Positions 1-8,521 of a stretch of DNA of 64,000 bases are shown one piece after another. This DNA is from Drouetiella hepatica Uher 2000/2452 (lineage in GTDB: Bacteria > Cyanobacteriota > Cyanobacteriia > Elainellales > Elainellaceae). Position 1 is the first letter of the stretch. Each line of letters opens with the position of its first letter. The notes under the pieces are model-generated. The model ran no database searches, was not told the DNA's origin, and worked only from the letters and a program-made list of their open reading frames with translations. Position numbers and translations under genes: made by a program. Where the stretch lies: assembly GCA_019359505.1 (NCBI GenBank), contig JAHHHD010000003.1, positions 244,341 through 308,340 on the forward strand, given 5' to 3'.

Positions 1-1
1 G

Positions 2-79
2 GACTTTGAATCCATTTCTCCCTTTCTAAGCGGGCAGGGGGATCAGCAGGTGCCTAAAATCACAGCCGACCGCTTTTAA
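2..79 (+). CDS. 3' end of an unidentified protein (partial)
   Basis: An open frame runs from the window edge and ends with TAA at 77-79, giving 25 residues that end in KITADRF. A rho-independent terminator lies about 65 bases downstream, which fits the end of a real transcript. The fragment is too short to identify. It could be a chance open frame, so confidence is moderate. Confidence 0.45.
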   Translation, partial: DFESISPFLSGQGDQQVPKITADRF

Positions 80-142
80 ACATCCTCTTAAGTTATTGTA
101 TTCATTTCTTTTACTAGAGGTATTTTATCTCTAGCTAATTTC

Positions 143-174
143 AAGGTTCAGGCAGTAGTGTCTGAACCTTTTTC
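143..174 (+). terminator. Rho-independent terminator
   Basis: The arms AAGGTTCAG (143-151) and CTGAACCTT (162-170) pair perfectly around a 10-base loop and are followed by a T run. It lies just after the partial gene that ends at 79 and ahead of the gene at 524. Confidence 0.75.
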
Positions 175-523
175 ATGCCTATTAATAACAATTCTTAGCC
201 GCCTATCCTAGACTGCTTGCGCCTCTAAAAATACTTTCTGTTTGCACTGTCACAACCAACAATAGAGTTGGCTTTTCAAACAAATAAATAAGCTTATTTA
301 TTAATTCTGATATTAAGCCCATCACTTCATTCGCTCTATTCTCTTGACAAGATTAATCAAAAAAGAGTACCCAAGTCGGGTACTTATCAATGGCTTGTAG
401 TTGAAGGATTATAGATTCATTGGAAGCCAAAGTAACTGAGCCAAAGAACGAAAAACTGAAAGCTGATTCTACGAAGGCTTGCAACTCAATCCATAAACTT
501 GAAATCAAAAAAGGGAAATTATC
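175..523. other. AT-rich intergenic region upstream of the 189-residue gene
   Basis: No coding frame with recognisable content was found. TTGACA at 344-349 resembles a -35 box, but no good -10 hexamer sits at the usual distance. A small hairpin (AGTACCC/GGGTACT, about 366-382) lies in the leader. The region probably holds the promoter of the gene at 524. Confidence 0.35.
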
Positions 524-1093
524 ATGTCTAACGAAATGCAAGAAATGGCAGCCCGCGCAGCACGTTCTCAACAAATCTCAACAGTGGTAGGTGTGCCTGG
601 ACAACGTGATGAAAATACACTATCTGAGACACGTTCTGAAGGTATTGTCGGTCCTGTAAAGTTCACGCTTTCTAACCTGGATATCAAAGGCTTGGGCAAC
701 GTTCCTGCTGATCCTGCCAACTCGCAGTATATCGCCGCTGAAGATGAGTTTTTTGTTGCCAGCGTTGATATCGAGTTTAACAAAACTCCTCTGACTGAGC
801 TACTGATGTGCTTAGGAACCCGGATCAATATTGACTTTGCGCTTGAAGGCTATGGCAAGAAAGCATCAGAACTGAATTTGGGTGCTACGATCCTGACTCA
901 AAAAGGGGTATTCAAGTACAGCCTGAAGACGATTCCTACTCGTCCCGTTGATCAGAATATGCCTGCTGGTCTTTATGCAATGGGCGCAGTTGTTACAGTT
1001 GGGCCTGTTGAAAACGCTTGCACCACTAAGATCTGGGGACATGGCTACATTGAGCAAGTGCTGCTTCAAGTCTATGCTTCGGGTCAAGAGTAA
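524..1093 (+). CDS. Unrecognised protein, 189 residues
   Basis: I do not recognise this family. The protein is soluble-looking, with no signal peptide or membrane segment. A polar N-terminus of about 40 residues leads into a region rich in alternating hydrophobic residues (about 45-185), suggesting a beta-sandwich or beta-barrel fold. Distinctive stretches are EDEFFVASVDIEFNK and KIWGHGYIEQVLLQVY. It appears monocistronic: a terminator lies upstream at 143 and a strong hairpin lies after its stop. GGGAAA precedes the ATG at usable distance. Composition matches a normal cyanobacterial gene, so I treat it as real but of unknown function. Confidence 0.7.
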   Translation: MSNEMQEMAARAARSQQISTVVGVPGQRDENTLSETRSEGIVGPVKFTLSNLDIKGLGNVPADPANSQYIAAEDEFFVASVDIEFNKTPLTELLMCLGTRINIDFALEGYGKKASELNLGATILTQKGVFKYSLKTIPTRPVDQNMPAGLYAMGAVVTVGPVENACTTKIWGHGYIEQVLLQVYASGQE

Positions 1094-1161
1094 TCTTTTC
1101 CAGATGAGAGTAACGCTGATTGAGGCGTAACGATCGCCTGGTAAAGTTCAAGACTCTGACA

Positions 1162-1194
1162 GACCTGGCAGGGCACGGTACCTGCCAGGTTTCC
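1162..1194 (+). terminator. Probable terminator after the 189-residue gene
   Basis: A 10-bp perfect stem, ACCTGGCAGG (1162-1171) and CCTGCCAGGT (1181-1190), has an 8-base loop and a short, imperfect T-rich tail. It lies about 70 bases after the stop at 1093. Confidence 0.6.
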
Positions 1195-1218
1195 TATTGA
1201 AGGTTATAAATGTGAAGG

Positions 1219-1314
1219 TTATGGTCATCGCCAGTTTTCTTAGGACATTTAGGGTGGGGCGCTTCGCGCCCCACCCTAAATGTCCCTGTCCTAACCGCCT
1301 TGGCGGTTGCTATA
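1219..1314. repeat. Palindromic mobile-like element, family A, copy 1
   Basis: An inner perfect hairpin (GGACATTTAGGGTGGGGCGC with its complement) is flanked by an outer end reading TAACCGCCTTGGCGGTTGCTATA. Related copies occur at 15077, 16053 and 54049. The opposite end reads TATGGTCATCGCCAGTTTTC, matching the other end type seen at 54142. The length of about 95 bp and the lack of coding capacity suggest a non-autonomous MITE-like element. Confidence 0.7.
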
Positions 1315-1461
1315 TAAATGTGAACAGGATTGCAGCAAAATTCGGTTTGGATATCTGCAAACGTTATTAGAAACGTCGTTAGAAATTAACCAACGGAGAG
1401 AGGGTGCTATCTATTTGCTTAACCCTCAGCTAATAATTGACTCTGCATTTGTCATATTGAA

Positions 1462-1542
1462 TAGACCTCTTGCAAATTAGGTTTAGTGGGGGTGCAACGC
1501 TCACTAAACCTAATCCCAAAACTTTAATCTGTAAGAGGTCTA
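1462..1542. repeat. Palindromic element, TAGACCTCTT family, copy 1
   Basis: The ends TAGACCTCTTGCAAATTAGG and AAGAGGTCTA are inverted, with an inner repeat GGTTTAGTG/CACTAAACC. Related copies are at 19029-19106 and 57500-57581. It is noncoding, about 80 bp long and MITE-like. Confidence 0.7.
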
Positions 1543-1632
1543 ATGAAGCGCTGGCGGAGTTGAAATATCTTGTCTTCTAACGCGACGTTGAGATTCTTCA
1601 TTTCGCTAAATTCAGAATGATAGTCATAACCT

Positions 1633-1711
1633 ACCGCAATTTTCAATAGAAGCTGCGCGGAGAGCGGCTTCCAAAAAATAACTCGTACTTAACCAAGCTT
1701 AAAGCACTGTA
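1633..1711. repeat. Palindromic element, family D, copy 1
   Basis: It shares CGCAATTTTCAAT, an inner GAAGC...GGCTTC hairpin and the tail TTAACCAAGC..AAAGC.CTGTA with the element at 20812-20918. It lies directly upstream of the M4 protease gene, so it may contribute to that gene's leader. Confidence 0.6.
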
Positions 1712-1742
1712 TGTTGTCAGTATAAATTTAGGGAGATTAGTC

Positions 1743-2831
1743 ATGATCCATAAGCTAAACACGCCTCAGAATCTCAAAGACTGGATAGGCACAAGAAAGC
1801 AGCCCCAAAGATGCCCTATTTGCTGCATTTTGCCACCGCAAATGTTAGATCACATTATCCGGCATGGCGACGATAATCAATGTGATTGGGCACTTAAAAC
1901 CCTGAGAGCCTCAGAACAATTTCGCGGCAGACGTTCTGCTGTAGGTAACATCTCGTTTGCGGTATCGCCGGGTCGAAAGCGACGCACAATCTACGATGCT
2001 AAAAACAGCCAGTCTCTTCCTGGTGTGCTAATTCGAGGGGAGGGCGACCCGGCCTCTACCGATGAGGCAGTCAATGAAGCTTATGACGCATCTGGAGCCA
2101 CTTACGATCTGTTCAAAGACATTTATGGACGCAATTCTATTGACGATAACGGATTGCGATTAGACTCCACCGTACATTTTGGTGTGAACTATGACAATGC
2201 CTTCTGGAATGGCGATCAGATGGTCTATGGCGATGGCGATGGTCGCTTATTTAATCGTTTTACTATCGCGATCGATGTCATGGCTCATGAACTCACCCAT
2301 GGAATGGTTGATTACACAGCGAAGTTAAAGTATGAGGACGAACCCGGTGCGCTCAATGAATCCTTCTCTGACGTGTTTGGGACATTGGTCAAACAGCGAT
2401 CGCTCAACCAGACAGTCCATGAGGCAGATTGGCTGATTGGTGCCGGACAGCTAGCTGTCGGGGTGAATGGTGTGGCGCTCCGCTCCATGGCAGCACCCGG
2501 AACAGCCTATGACGATCGCGTTTTGGGGAAAGACATTCAGCCTGCACACTACAGCGACCTTTATCGAGGCACTTCCGATTTTGGAGGGGTGCATATCAAT
2601 TCTGGTATTCCTAATCGCGCTTTCTATCTTGCTGCTATGGCGATCGGCGGTTTTGCTTGGGAAAAGACTGGGAAGATTTGGTACCTTACGCTGAAGAAAG
2701 AGCTATCTCCTGAGGCAAATTTTCAGCAGGCAGCTGAGGCAACTATCCAGATTGCAGGGCAGATTTATGGTAGCGACGGGGACGAACAAAAGGCGGTGAG
2801 TAGCGCTTGGCAACAGGTTGGAGTTCTTTAA
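1743..2831 (+). CDS. Protealysin-like M4 (thermolysin-family) metalloprotease
   Basis: A zinc metallopeptidase of family M4. The zinc-binding motif HELTH lies at residues 182-186 with catalytic Glu183. The third ligand is Glu206 in GALNESFSD, and the transition-state His284 lies in GGVHINSGIPN. There is no signal peptide. The short N-terminal precursor with CCILPPQMLDHIIRHGD (about 27-43) resembles the protealysin-type propeptide, so the enzyme is probably intracellular or secreted by a non-Sec route. The length, 362 residues, fits protealysin-like proteins and is shorter than secreted thermolysins. The start ATG follows GGGAGATTAGTC, a good ribosome site. The family's usual inhibitor, emfourin, is not recognisable in the next gene. 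Confidence 0.92.
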   Translation: MIHKLNTPQNLKDWIGTRKQPQRCPICCILPPQMLDHIIRHGDDNQCDWALKTLRASEQFRGRRSAVGNISFAVSPGRKRRTIYDAKNSQSLPGVLIRGEGDPASTDEAVNEAYDASGATYDLFKDIYGRNSIDDNGLRLDSTVHFGVNYDNAFWNGDQMVYGDGDGRLFNRFTIAIDVMAHELTHGMVDYTAKLKYEDEPGALNESFSDVFGTLVKQRSLNQTVHEADWLIGAGQLAVGVNGVALRSMAAPGTAYDDRVLGKDIQPAHYSDLYRGTSDFGGVHINSGIPNRAFYLAAMAIGGFAWEKTGKIWYLTLKKELSPEANFQQAAEATIQIAGQIYGSDGDEQKAVSSAWQQVGVL

Positions 2832-2913
2832 ATAGCAAAGCATAAGTCTTGCAAATCTCACCTGAACGCAGTAGCAAGTTTAGAAAATTAAACCTAAAGC
2901 TTCAATATAGTGT

Positions 2914-3258
2914 ATGCTGCACAACATCTTTATGCAGCACACACAAACTATGGCACTGATCAATCACCGTCCTCACCGTGCAGCTATTCGCTTCAAGGCT
3001 AAAATGCAGCTTCTAGAAACAACTGACGAGTTTTTTGGAACGGATGATTGTTTCGAGTCGGCTAATCCTCTTCTAGAAGAACTGGCGGCAACTTTATTTC
3101 AATCTAGGCAATACCTAGTGTTTTACGAGCAGCATCACTCTAAACAAGAAGCAAAGCAGGCAGAGGACAGACTGGCTCAGGAGCTAGCAGGGATCTATCT
3201 GCAAGTCATGAGACATCGACAAAATCCTGTCGTTCAAAGCCTCAATGCTTTGCTGTAA
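2914..3258 (+). CDS. Small hypothetical protein downstream of the M4 protease
   Basis: A 114-residue, mostly helical, charged protein that I do not recognise. The N-terminus is uncertain: in-frame ATGs lie at 2914, 2932 and 2950, and the sequence from about residue 13 (MALINHRPHRAAIRFK) looks more protein-like. The middle holds DEFFGTDDCFESANPLLEELAATLF, shown here only to mark residues 37-61 in shortened form: DEFFGTDD and LLEELAATLF. It lies 82 bases after the protease and on the same strand. It lacks the glycine-rich beta pattern of emfourins. A helper or unrelated role is possible. Confidence 0.6.
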   Translation: MLHNIFMQHTQTMALINHRPHRAAIRFKAKMQLLETTDEFFGTDDCFESANPLLEELAATLFQSRQYLVFYEQHHSKQEAKQAEDRLAQELAGIYLQVMRHRQNPVVQSLNALL

Positions 3259-3542
3259 GCAGTGGTCAAAGCTGGTCATGTGGCTAACCAGTCTTAGAGA
3301 ATGTTTAAAGGGTAACAACTGCTGTCTAAATCGCCCCCCAGATCCCCCAAATCCCAGGGACTTTCGAGCCAGTTCTTGTTGAGAGTCCCCTAAAGTTGAG
3401 GGACTGGGAGGCGAATGCAGAACATTCTGTACTCCTCAAGTGTGCTCTTGTACCAGCTGTCACGAGCAGATGCAAACCCTCAAGGTAGCTCTGCATGATG
3501 CAGGTTTTCTTTGGGTAAACTATGACATTCCACAACACCTTG

Positions 3543-3734
3543 CTAATGCTGCTTGATCAAGGCAACGATGTCTCTCATCTTTTTATGATCTAAAGCTGCA
3601 ACATGAGCAGATCTAGAAATCTTTGCCTCTTCCCGGCTTTTGAAGGGACCAAACTGGTAAGTTTGCTGGGGAGCGGAGATAAAAACTTCCACCCACCATG
3701 ATAATGCTGTTTGATCCGGTGATAGTGTATTCAT
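3543..3734 (-). CDS. DUF1816-like small cyanobacterial protein
   Basis: A 63-residue protein with WWVEVFISAPQQTYQFGPF followed by KSREEAKISRSAHVAALD. This matches the pattern I know for DUF1816, small cyanobacterial proteins with a WWVEI..P.C.Y.FGPF..SEEA core and an I...I tail. The family is often discussed alongside phycobilisome CpcD-like domains, but its function is not established. No operon partner is visible. The assignment rests on motif recall and not on a search. Confidence 0.7.
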   Translation of the reverse strand: MNTLSPDQTALSWWVEVFISAPQQTYQFGPFKSREEAKISRSAHVAALDHKKMRDIVALIKQH

Positions 3735-4237
3735 CAGAGATACCTGTAGATTTTTTTAACGGAGTTTAAAGCGATCGAATTTAAAAGGTTTCTACCGTAC
3801 TAGGAATATGAAAAGGGCAGTTTGATACATACGCTTCGTTTAGCTAGATCCAGTGGATACTGGTGCGTTGGCTATGTATGGAAATCGCTAACTGCGATCG
3901 CCTACCATGATTTTAGCGGTTCACTGGGGCGTGTATAGCTTCATTGAGCTGAGACAAATTAAAATTCAGGCTGACTGGAAGCTTGTCATTATTAAAGTTA
4001 TACAACCCATACAGGTGTAGCATCTATCAATTTGTAGAGATTGGTAGAGACAAGACAGTAGAAATAACGCTGGAGAAATAACACTGGGAGAAAGCTGCAA
4101 GGCAAACAAGGTAGTGTCAGCCTGTGCAATCACTTTTATATCACCTTAAAAGATAGTACAGGAATGATTGAAATCGCGTCTATTCAACTATTTGAATTGT
4201 ATAACTTGTGTCATATAAATTGAAATGTATTAAAACT
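3735..4237. other. Intergenic region without recognised features
   Basis: About 500 AT-rich bases between the DUF1816 gene (start) and the NACHT gene (stop). I see no convincing coding frame, terminator or repeat. It may carry the DUF1816 promoter. Confidence 0.4.
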
Positions 4238-6325
4238 TCACTTAGGCTGTCTTAAATCAGGTGTGAGATTTCTCCCTGCTGTTGAGATTCTTTCTAGCCC
4301 GACCAGCTCATGAGGCAATAGCAAAGCAGCTTCAATTTCTTGCCGCACGGTAACGGTTACTTCGCAGTTGCTATTGAGGCAATCGAGCAGTAATTGATTT
4401 GCATCACAGTATCGCTGCCATACTTCCTGCTGCTCTAGACTGAAGTCAAAAACAATATCTAGAAAAATTCCCCAACTCAGCATAGAGGCAAGCACTAGGT
4501 GCGGAACAAGATGAGGCTGATGGGTGAGGGCAAAATAGAATGTGTGAATTGCAGCAGGCTGTGGAGAAGCGACAAGAGGTTTGTGCGCTGCCCAAGTTAA
4601 AAGTTCTTGCAGATCAGCGTCTTCAGTCCCGATCGCATCAATTTTTTGTTTCATTAGCTGCACTAAAGGATCAGCGGTACGCAGCATTGCCGCTGTCATG
4701 AGAAAAACTTCTCGCCAGCGGGATTCATTCATATGGCTAACTAACTGTTCCAATGAGTGATCGGTGGCATCTGAATTGTGATTGGCTACAATTTTTCGAG
4801 CCGTAAAATATTCTTGAAATATTGGGTAAGAGAATGAAAAAATTCCCTGCACCTGTTCTGTTAAAATTCCATGCTGTGATTCGATCGCTTTAAGTATCCT
4901 TTCGCTCTCTAACTGCGATTCTTCTAATTCTATCGAAGCATTAGGTAAGCCCTGAATGTAATCACTGATGTGGTGCTCGATAACCTGTTTTCCAAAAAAA
5001 TAATCCTCCTGCTCAAAGGTGATCTTAGCAACTTGGCTCAGAAGCTTCAGCTTTTGGGGCAGTAAGCAACCGCAAAACATTTCGTCTCGCTCAACGCCTT
5101 TGGTTTCATCCCATTTGCTGAGCAGCAGATCTAAACATTGCTTATAAAATTGCGATCGTCTAATAGGAAATCTACCCTGGTAATGGAAAATCCAGCAGGC
5201 AAGGTGAAGAAATAGCGGCGTAGTGACAAGCCGACGGAGAGGCATATTTTCCGCCAAGTCTAGTTTCTGAATAAAATGAACTGCCTGCACTTGCCCAGCG
5301 TGGGTCGTGGTCTTCGTTAGGGTAGTAAACCATTTCTGAGCAAAATCCACAATTTGGTCTTGTGTAAAGGGAGCCATCTCTACATCTGTGAAGCGCCTGA
5401 GAGTGGCAGCTTGAGTTGCTGTACGACAAGTTACGACAAATAGGTTCCGCTGATACTTTTCGGAAAGTCTGCGAATTTCTTTAACAACCGCCTTGCGTTC
5501 TTGATGCAGCACTTCATCCAAGCCATCTAGCAAGAGCAGCATTCTACCCTCTTGAAGCAGAGTTCTGACTACGGATGGGTCTGAAATTCCTGAGGTGAGA
5601 AACTCATCATGCAGGTAGGTGCCTAAACTCAGCTCGTCTGGGTCTTTAGCTTCATCGACAAAATCTCTCAAGGTGATAAAAACAGGAACTCGCTCAGCAG
5701 CAAAGCTGCCTTGGCTGCATCGAATTGCCAGATGCTGTAAAAAAGTGGTTTTCCCTGCCCCTGGCTTCCCCAAAACCCTCAGTTTTGAGTAGGTTTCGAC
5801 GGCTTCTACCCCCGCAATCTGGGTTTGAGAAACATCTCCTAATCCAAATCGATTGAATTCTTTGGGCGTGAAGCGCTGTAGGTCGGCTAATTCTAACCAC
5901 TGTTGGCTCGGAATCTCTTCCAGAGTATTGACATTGATATAGATGTTGTCAATTTCAACGGGGTGGCTGATATTCAACAGCTGGAGAGTGCCGCACTGAT
6001 GCTGAATTTTGTCCCGACGCTGCAATCGCACCTGTTTGACTAAAGCATCAATCTCGGCAACCGAAGTGCTGGAAACCCCTCCAAGCTTAGGAAAATCCGA
6101 AGGCGGATCGATCGCTATTTTTCGCCAATCTAGCTCCAATATTAAGCAAATTTCCAAAAAAACCTGCCGCTCAATCGGCTGACCTGTAAAAAACCGCCAA
6201 ATTGACTGGCGTGTTTTTAGCCCGACTTCTCCCGCTAGGTTTTCTTGCGTCCATCCCTTCTGGGCAAAAGCACGTTTCGCTTGCTCAATACCGAGAGGTG
6301 ATGTCCGAAGCGATCGTTTGACCAT
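4238..6325 (-). CDS. HTH-NACHT STAND NTPase, candidate NLR-like defence protein
   Basis: A 695-residue signal-transduction ATPase. Residues about 10-70 form a helix-turn-helix-like region typical of cyanobacterial STAND proteins (AKRAFAQKGWTQENLAGEVG). After a linker with GTLQLLNISHPVEIDNIY comes the NACHT domain: Walker A GKPGAGKTT (186-194), Walker B LLLLDGLDEV (263-272) and the sensor-like VVTCRT (297-302). Residues about 380-695 are helical, with no WD40, TPR or LRR array. That resembles the compact bacterial NACHT (bNACHT) proteins, some of which are published anti-phage proteins. The gene stands alone, facing away from neighbours on both sides. The ATG at 6325 fits the family's usual N-terminus. 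A purely regulatory role remains possible. Confidence 0.85.
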   Translation of the reverse strand: MVKRSLRTSPLGIEQAKRAFAQKGWTQENLAGEVGLKTRQSIWRFFTGQPIERQVFLEICLILELDWRKIAIDPPSDFPKLGGVSSTSVAEIDALVKQVRLQRRDKIQHQCGTLQLLNISHPVEIDNIYINVNTLEEIPSQQWLELADLQRFTPKEFNRFGLGDVSQTQIAGVEAVETYSKLRVLGKPGAGKTTFLQHLAIRCSQGSFAAERVPVFITLRDFVDEAKDPDELSLGTYLHDEFLTSGISDPSVVRTLLQEGRMLLLLDGLDEVLHQERKAVVKEIRRLSEKYQRNLFVVTCRTATQAATLRRFTDVEMAPFTQDQIVDFAQKWFTTLTKTTTHAGQVQAVHFIQKLDLAENMPLRRLVTTPLFLHLACWIFHYQGRFPIRRSQFYKQCLDLLLSKWDETKGVERDEMFCGCLLPQKLKLLSQVAKITFEQEDYFFGKQVIEHHISDYIQGLPNASIELEESQLESERILKAIESQHGILTEQVQGIFSFSYPIFQEYFTARKIVANHNSDATDHSLEQLVSHMNESRWREVFLMTAAMLRTADPLVQLMKQKIDAIGTEDADLQELLTWAAHKPLVASPQPAAIHTFYFALTHQPHLVPHLVLASMLSWGIFLDIVFDFSLEQQEVWQRYCDANQLLLDCLNSNCEVTVTVRQEIEAALLLPHELVGLERISTAGRNLTPDLRQPK

Positions 6326-6912
6326 GAGATAAAACCTCTGGTCTCTACTGTAAAGTCATATATACCACTAACACATATCAATCTACGATTATCCTCTGTA
6401 TTGTGAATCTATCGTTTTACCGAAATCAAAAGAATCCACAAGTTTCAGGTGAAACAAATTCACGCTATTGAAGGAGCATAAGCTTTAAGGTAAGAGCTTT
6501 TCTCACTCAGAACACAGCAAAAAATCCTTAACCCTTAAGGACTACCGATTCAAGATGCGCTCAGCTGTACGATTCAGCCCTCTCATAGGCGCGATCGCGA
6601 TCAATATTTTTAGGGGTGGTATTCAGGTAATGATTCTGTGTCGTATAGTCTTTACCCGTACAGCACAAAATCATTACCGACTGAGCACTACATTGTTATT
6701 GCTGCCATTTCTCCCTACCGTTTGAGAATTGCCGTTAGGGAAATAGTGGTAGAGACTGGTTCACTTCAATCCGGTCGTTTCAGAACACCAGGTAATCTAT
6801 CTCCCTCATAGCTGTACTGCTGAAGCACCGCCATCAGCTGGGGAATAACTGCTGCTTGAGACATAGATTGACTTCAGAGATAGATTGACCTCAAGAAAAT
6901 TTGCGCTCCTAC
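6326..6912. other. Intergenic region between divergent genes, holding a palindrome
   Basis: About 590 bases between the start of the NACHT gene and the promoter of the hydrolase operon. The only structure I see is the inverted repeat at 6626-6678. The rest is AT-rich and without coding signal. The NACHT promoter should be near 6340-6420, where the sequence is AT-rich, but no clear hexamers were chosen. Confidence 0.4.
6626..6678. repeat. Inverted repeat GGTAATGATT
   Basis: GGTAATGATT (6626-6635) and AATCATTACC (6669-6678) are perfect inverted arms, extended by TGTG/CACA with one mismatch. The GGTAATGAT arm also appears inside the element at 40705-40805, so this may be a decayed relative. Confidence 0.55.
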
Positions 6913-6967
6913 TTGACATTATACTGAACGTTCGGTAAATTTTAGTTGTACCAAACGTTCAGTATAG
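6913..6967 (+). promoter_or_regulatory. Sigma70-type promoter with two TetR-style operators
   Basis: TTGACA (6913-6918) and TAAATT (6936-6941) are separated by 17 bases. The spacer carries TATACTGAACGTTCGGTA (about 6919-6936) and the start region carries TACCAAACGTTCAGTATA (6949-6966). The two are near-perfect inverted copies, and each has a palindromic core around AACGTT. Placement between -35 and -10 and over the start site is the classic layout for repression by a TetR/AcrR-family dimer. No tetR gene lies nearby. Confidence 0.75.
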
Positions 6968-7002
6968 ATAATTGTCCCACTCACCCATTGGAAATTGAAC
7001 CC

Positions 7003-7863
7003 ATGCCTACAACCTTCCACACCATCGCGATCGAGGGACTCAATATTTTCTACCGAGAAGCAGGTTCCAAAGATAAGCCTACGATTGTGCTTCTGCACGG
7101 TTATCCAGCTTCATCTCATATGTATCGAGATTTAATCAATCAATTGTCTGATCAATTTCATTTAGTTGCGCCAGACTTTCCTGGGTTTGGCAACAGCGAT
7201 ACGCCGTCCATTGATCAATTTGAATATAGTTTCGATCGCCTTGCCGACATCACCGAGAATTTTTTGAAAGCGCTAGGACTGACTCGATTTAGCTTTTACT
7301 TGCAAGACTATGGCGCACCTGTTGGCTTTCGGGTTGCGACTCGACATCCTGACTGGATTCAAGCGCTGATTTTGCAAAACGCCAATGCCTATGAAGAAGG
7401 TTTAACTTCCGCTTGGCAAGCGCTCCGAGATTTGTGGCGCGATCGCACCGAAGCCACTGAAACTGCTGCGCGTGAATTTTTCAAGCGCGACACGACAATT
7501 TTCTTTTACACGAGTGGAACACGCGATCGGCAAAATATTAACCCCGACAACTGGAATTTGGATCAATCTTTTCTCGATCGCCCCAACAACGCTGCCGCTC
7601 AGCTGGAATTGATCTACGACTACCGCAAAAATCTAGAGAGCTACCCAGAATGGCACGCCTATTTCCGTACTCATCAACCGCCCACGCTCGTTGTCTGGGG
7701 CAAGAATGATCCGTTTTTTGGGCCTGAAGGTGCTAAAGCCTTTGCACGAGATTTGAACATAATTGAGACTCATCTGCTCGACACTGGACACTTTGCTCTG
7801 GATGAAGAAGGTGAAGCGATCGCTCATCAAATTCGCCGCTTTCTTCCTGCTCACATCGCCTAA
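7003..7863 (+). CDS. Alpha/beta hydrolase, epoxide hydrolase/haloalkane dehalogenase type
   Basis: An alpha/beta-hydrolase of about 286 residues. The oxyanion motif HGYP lies at 32-35. The nucleophile elbow LQDYGAPVG places Asp at about residue 102. The acid is probably the Asp of GKNDPFF (about 236) and the base the His of DTGHFALDEEG (about 263). An Asp nucleophile points to hydrolytic dehalogenases or epoxide hydrolases and away from serine esterases. A longer reading from 6946 is unlikely, because it would start inside the promoter and second operator, so I chose the ATG at 7003. It is the first gene of a probable three-gene detoxification operon with a glutathione S-transferase 51 bases downstream. 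Confidence 0.88.
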   Translation: MPTTFHTIAIEGLNIFYREAGSKDKPTIVLLHGYPASSHMYRDLINQLSDQFHLVAPDFPGFGNSDTPSIDQFEYSFDRLADITENFLKALGLTRFSFYLQDYGAPVGFRVATRHPDWIQALILQNANAYEEGLTSAWQALRDLWRDRTEATETAAREFFKRDTTIFFYTSGTRDRQNINPDNWNLDQSFLDRPNNAAAQLELIYDYRKNLESYPEWHAYFRTHQPPTLVVWGKNDPFFGPEGAKAFARDLNIIETHLLDTGHFALDEEGEAIAHQIRRFLPAHIA

Positions 7864-7914
7864 TTTAAAGTCACCTAATTCAGAACCTATTCACTCTACA
7901 AGGACTACCCGAAG

Positions 7915-8514
7915 ATGATTAAGCTTTACGGTCACGAAATCTCTGGCAATAGCTACAAAGTTCGTCTGTTTTTATCTCTATTGCAGCTTGAATTTGAATG
8001 GATCAAGGTTGATTTGTCGAAAGCAGAACAAAAATCACCCGAACATCTAGCGCGCAATCCTTTCGGTCAAGTGCCAACGCTGGTGGATGGTGCTATCACC
8101 TTATCGGACTCACAGGCAATTCTCGTCTATCTAGCGCGGCAATATGGTGGCGAGCCATGGCTACCGATCGAGGCGCTGCCTCTGGCACAGGTTGTGCGGT
8201 GGCTATCAACATCGGCAGGAGAAGTCCGTCAAGGGCCTGAACATGCGCGGCTCTACCATTTGTTTGGAGCAACTGACATTAACATTGAAAGGGCGAATCA
8301 GAAGGCAGCGTTTATCCTGACGCAATTGAATCAGCATTTGAGCGATCGCACCTGGTTAGAGTTTGAGCGCCCAACGATCGCTGATATTGCCGTCTTTCCT
8401 TACATTGCTCTAGCACCAGACGGCAAGATTGACCTTGCTCCTTACCCCAATGTGCGGGTGTGGATCGATCGGGTTAAGCAACTTCCAGGCTATATCGCTA
8501 TGGCAGGGATCTGA
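7915..8514 (+). CDS. Glutathione S-transferase family protein
   Basis: A 199-residue GST. The thioredoxin-fold N-terminal domain begins IKLYGHEISGNSYKVRLFL, with the probable glutathione-site residues NPFGQVPTLVDG (about 47-58) and the gamma-glutamyl-binding DSQAILVYLA (about 65-74). The all-helical C-terminal domain carries the conserved N-cap/hydrophobic staple region FERPTIADIAVFPY. AAGGACTACCCGAAG before the ATG supplies a good ribosome site. It follows the hydrolase by 51 bases, consistent with cotranscription from the TetR-operator promoter. The likely role is glutathione-dependent detoxification; the substrate is unknown. Confidence 0.9.
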   Translation: MIKLYGHEISGNSYKVRLFLSLLQLEFEWIKVDLSKAEQKSPEHLARNPFGQVPTLVDGAITLSDSQAILVYLARQYGGEPWLPIEALPLAQVVRWLSTSAGEVRQGPEHARLYHLFGATDINIERANQKAAFILTQLNQHLSDRTWLEFERPTIADIAVFPYIALAPDGKIDLAPYPNVRVWIDRVKQLPGYIAMAGI

Positions 8515-8521
8515 AAAAGCT

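Noticed and set aside
353..574. Minus-strand open frame at the start of the window
   Set aside because: It overlaps the start of the gene at 524 and its leader, and has no recognisable content.
2914..3258. Emfourin-type inhibitor of the M4 protease
   Set aside because: Position fits, but the sequence is helical and lacks the glycine-rich beta pattern of emfourins as I know it.
3326..3538. Minus-strand open frame of 70 codons
   Set aside because: Low-complexity, no ribosome site and no family resemblance; probably intergenic noise.
6326..6912. CRISPR or direct-repeat array near the NACHT gene
   Set aside because: Only a single inverted repeat is present; there is no regular repeat-spacer pattern here or elsewhere in the window.
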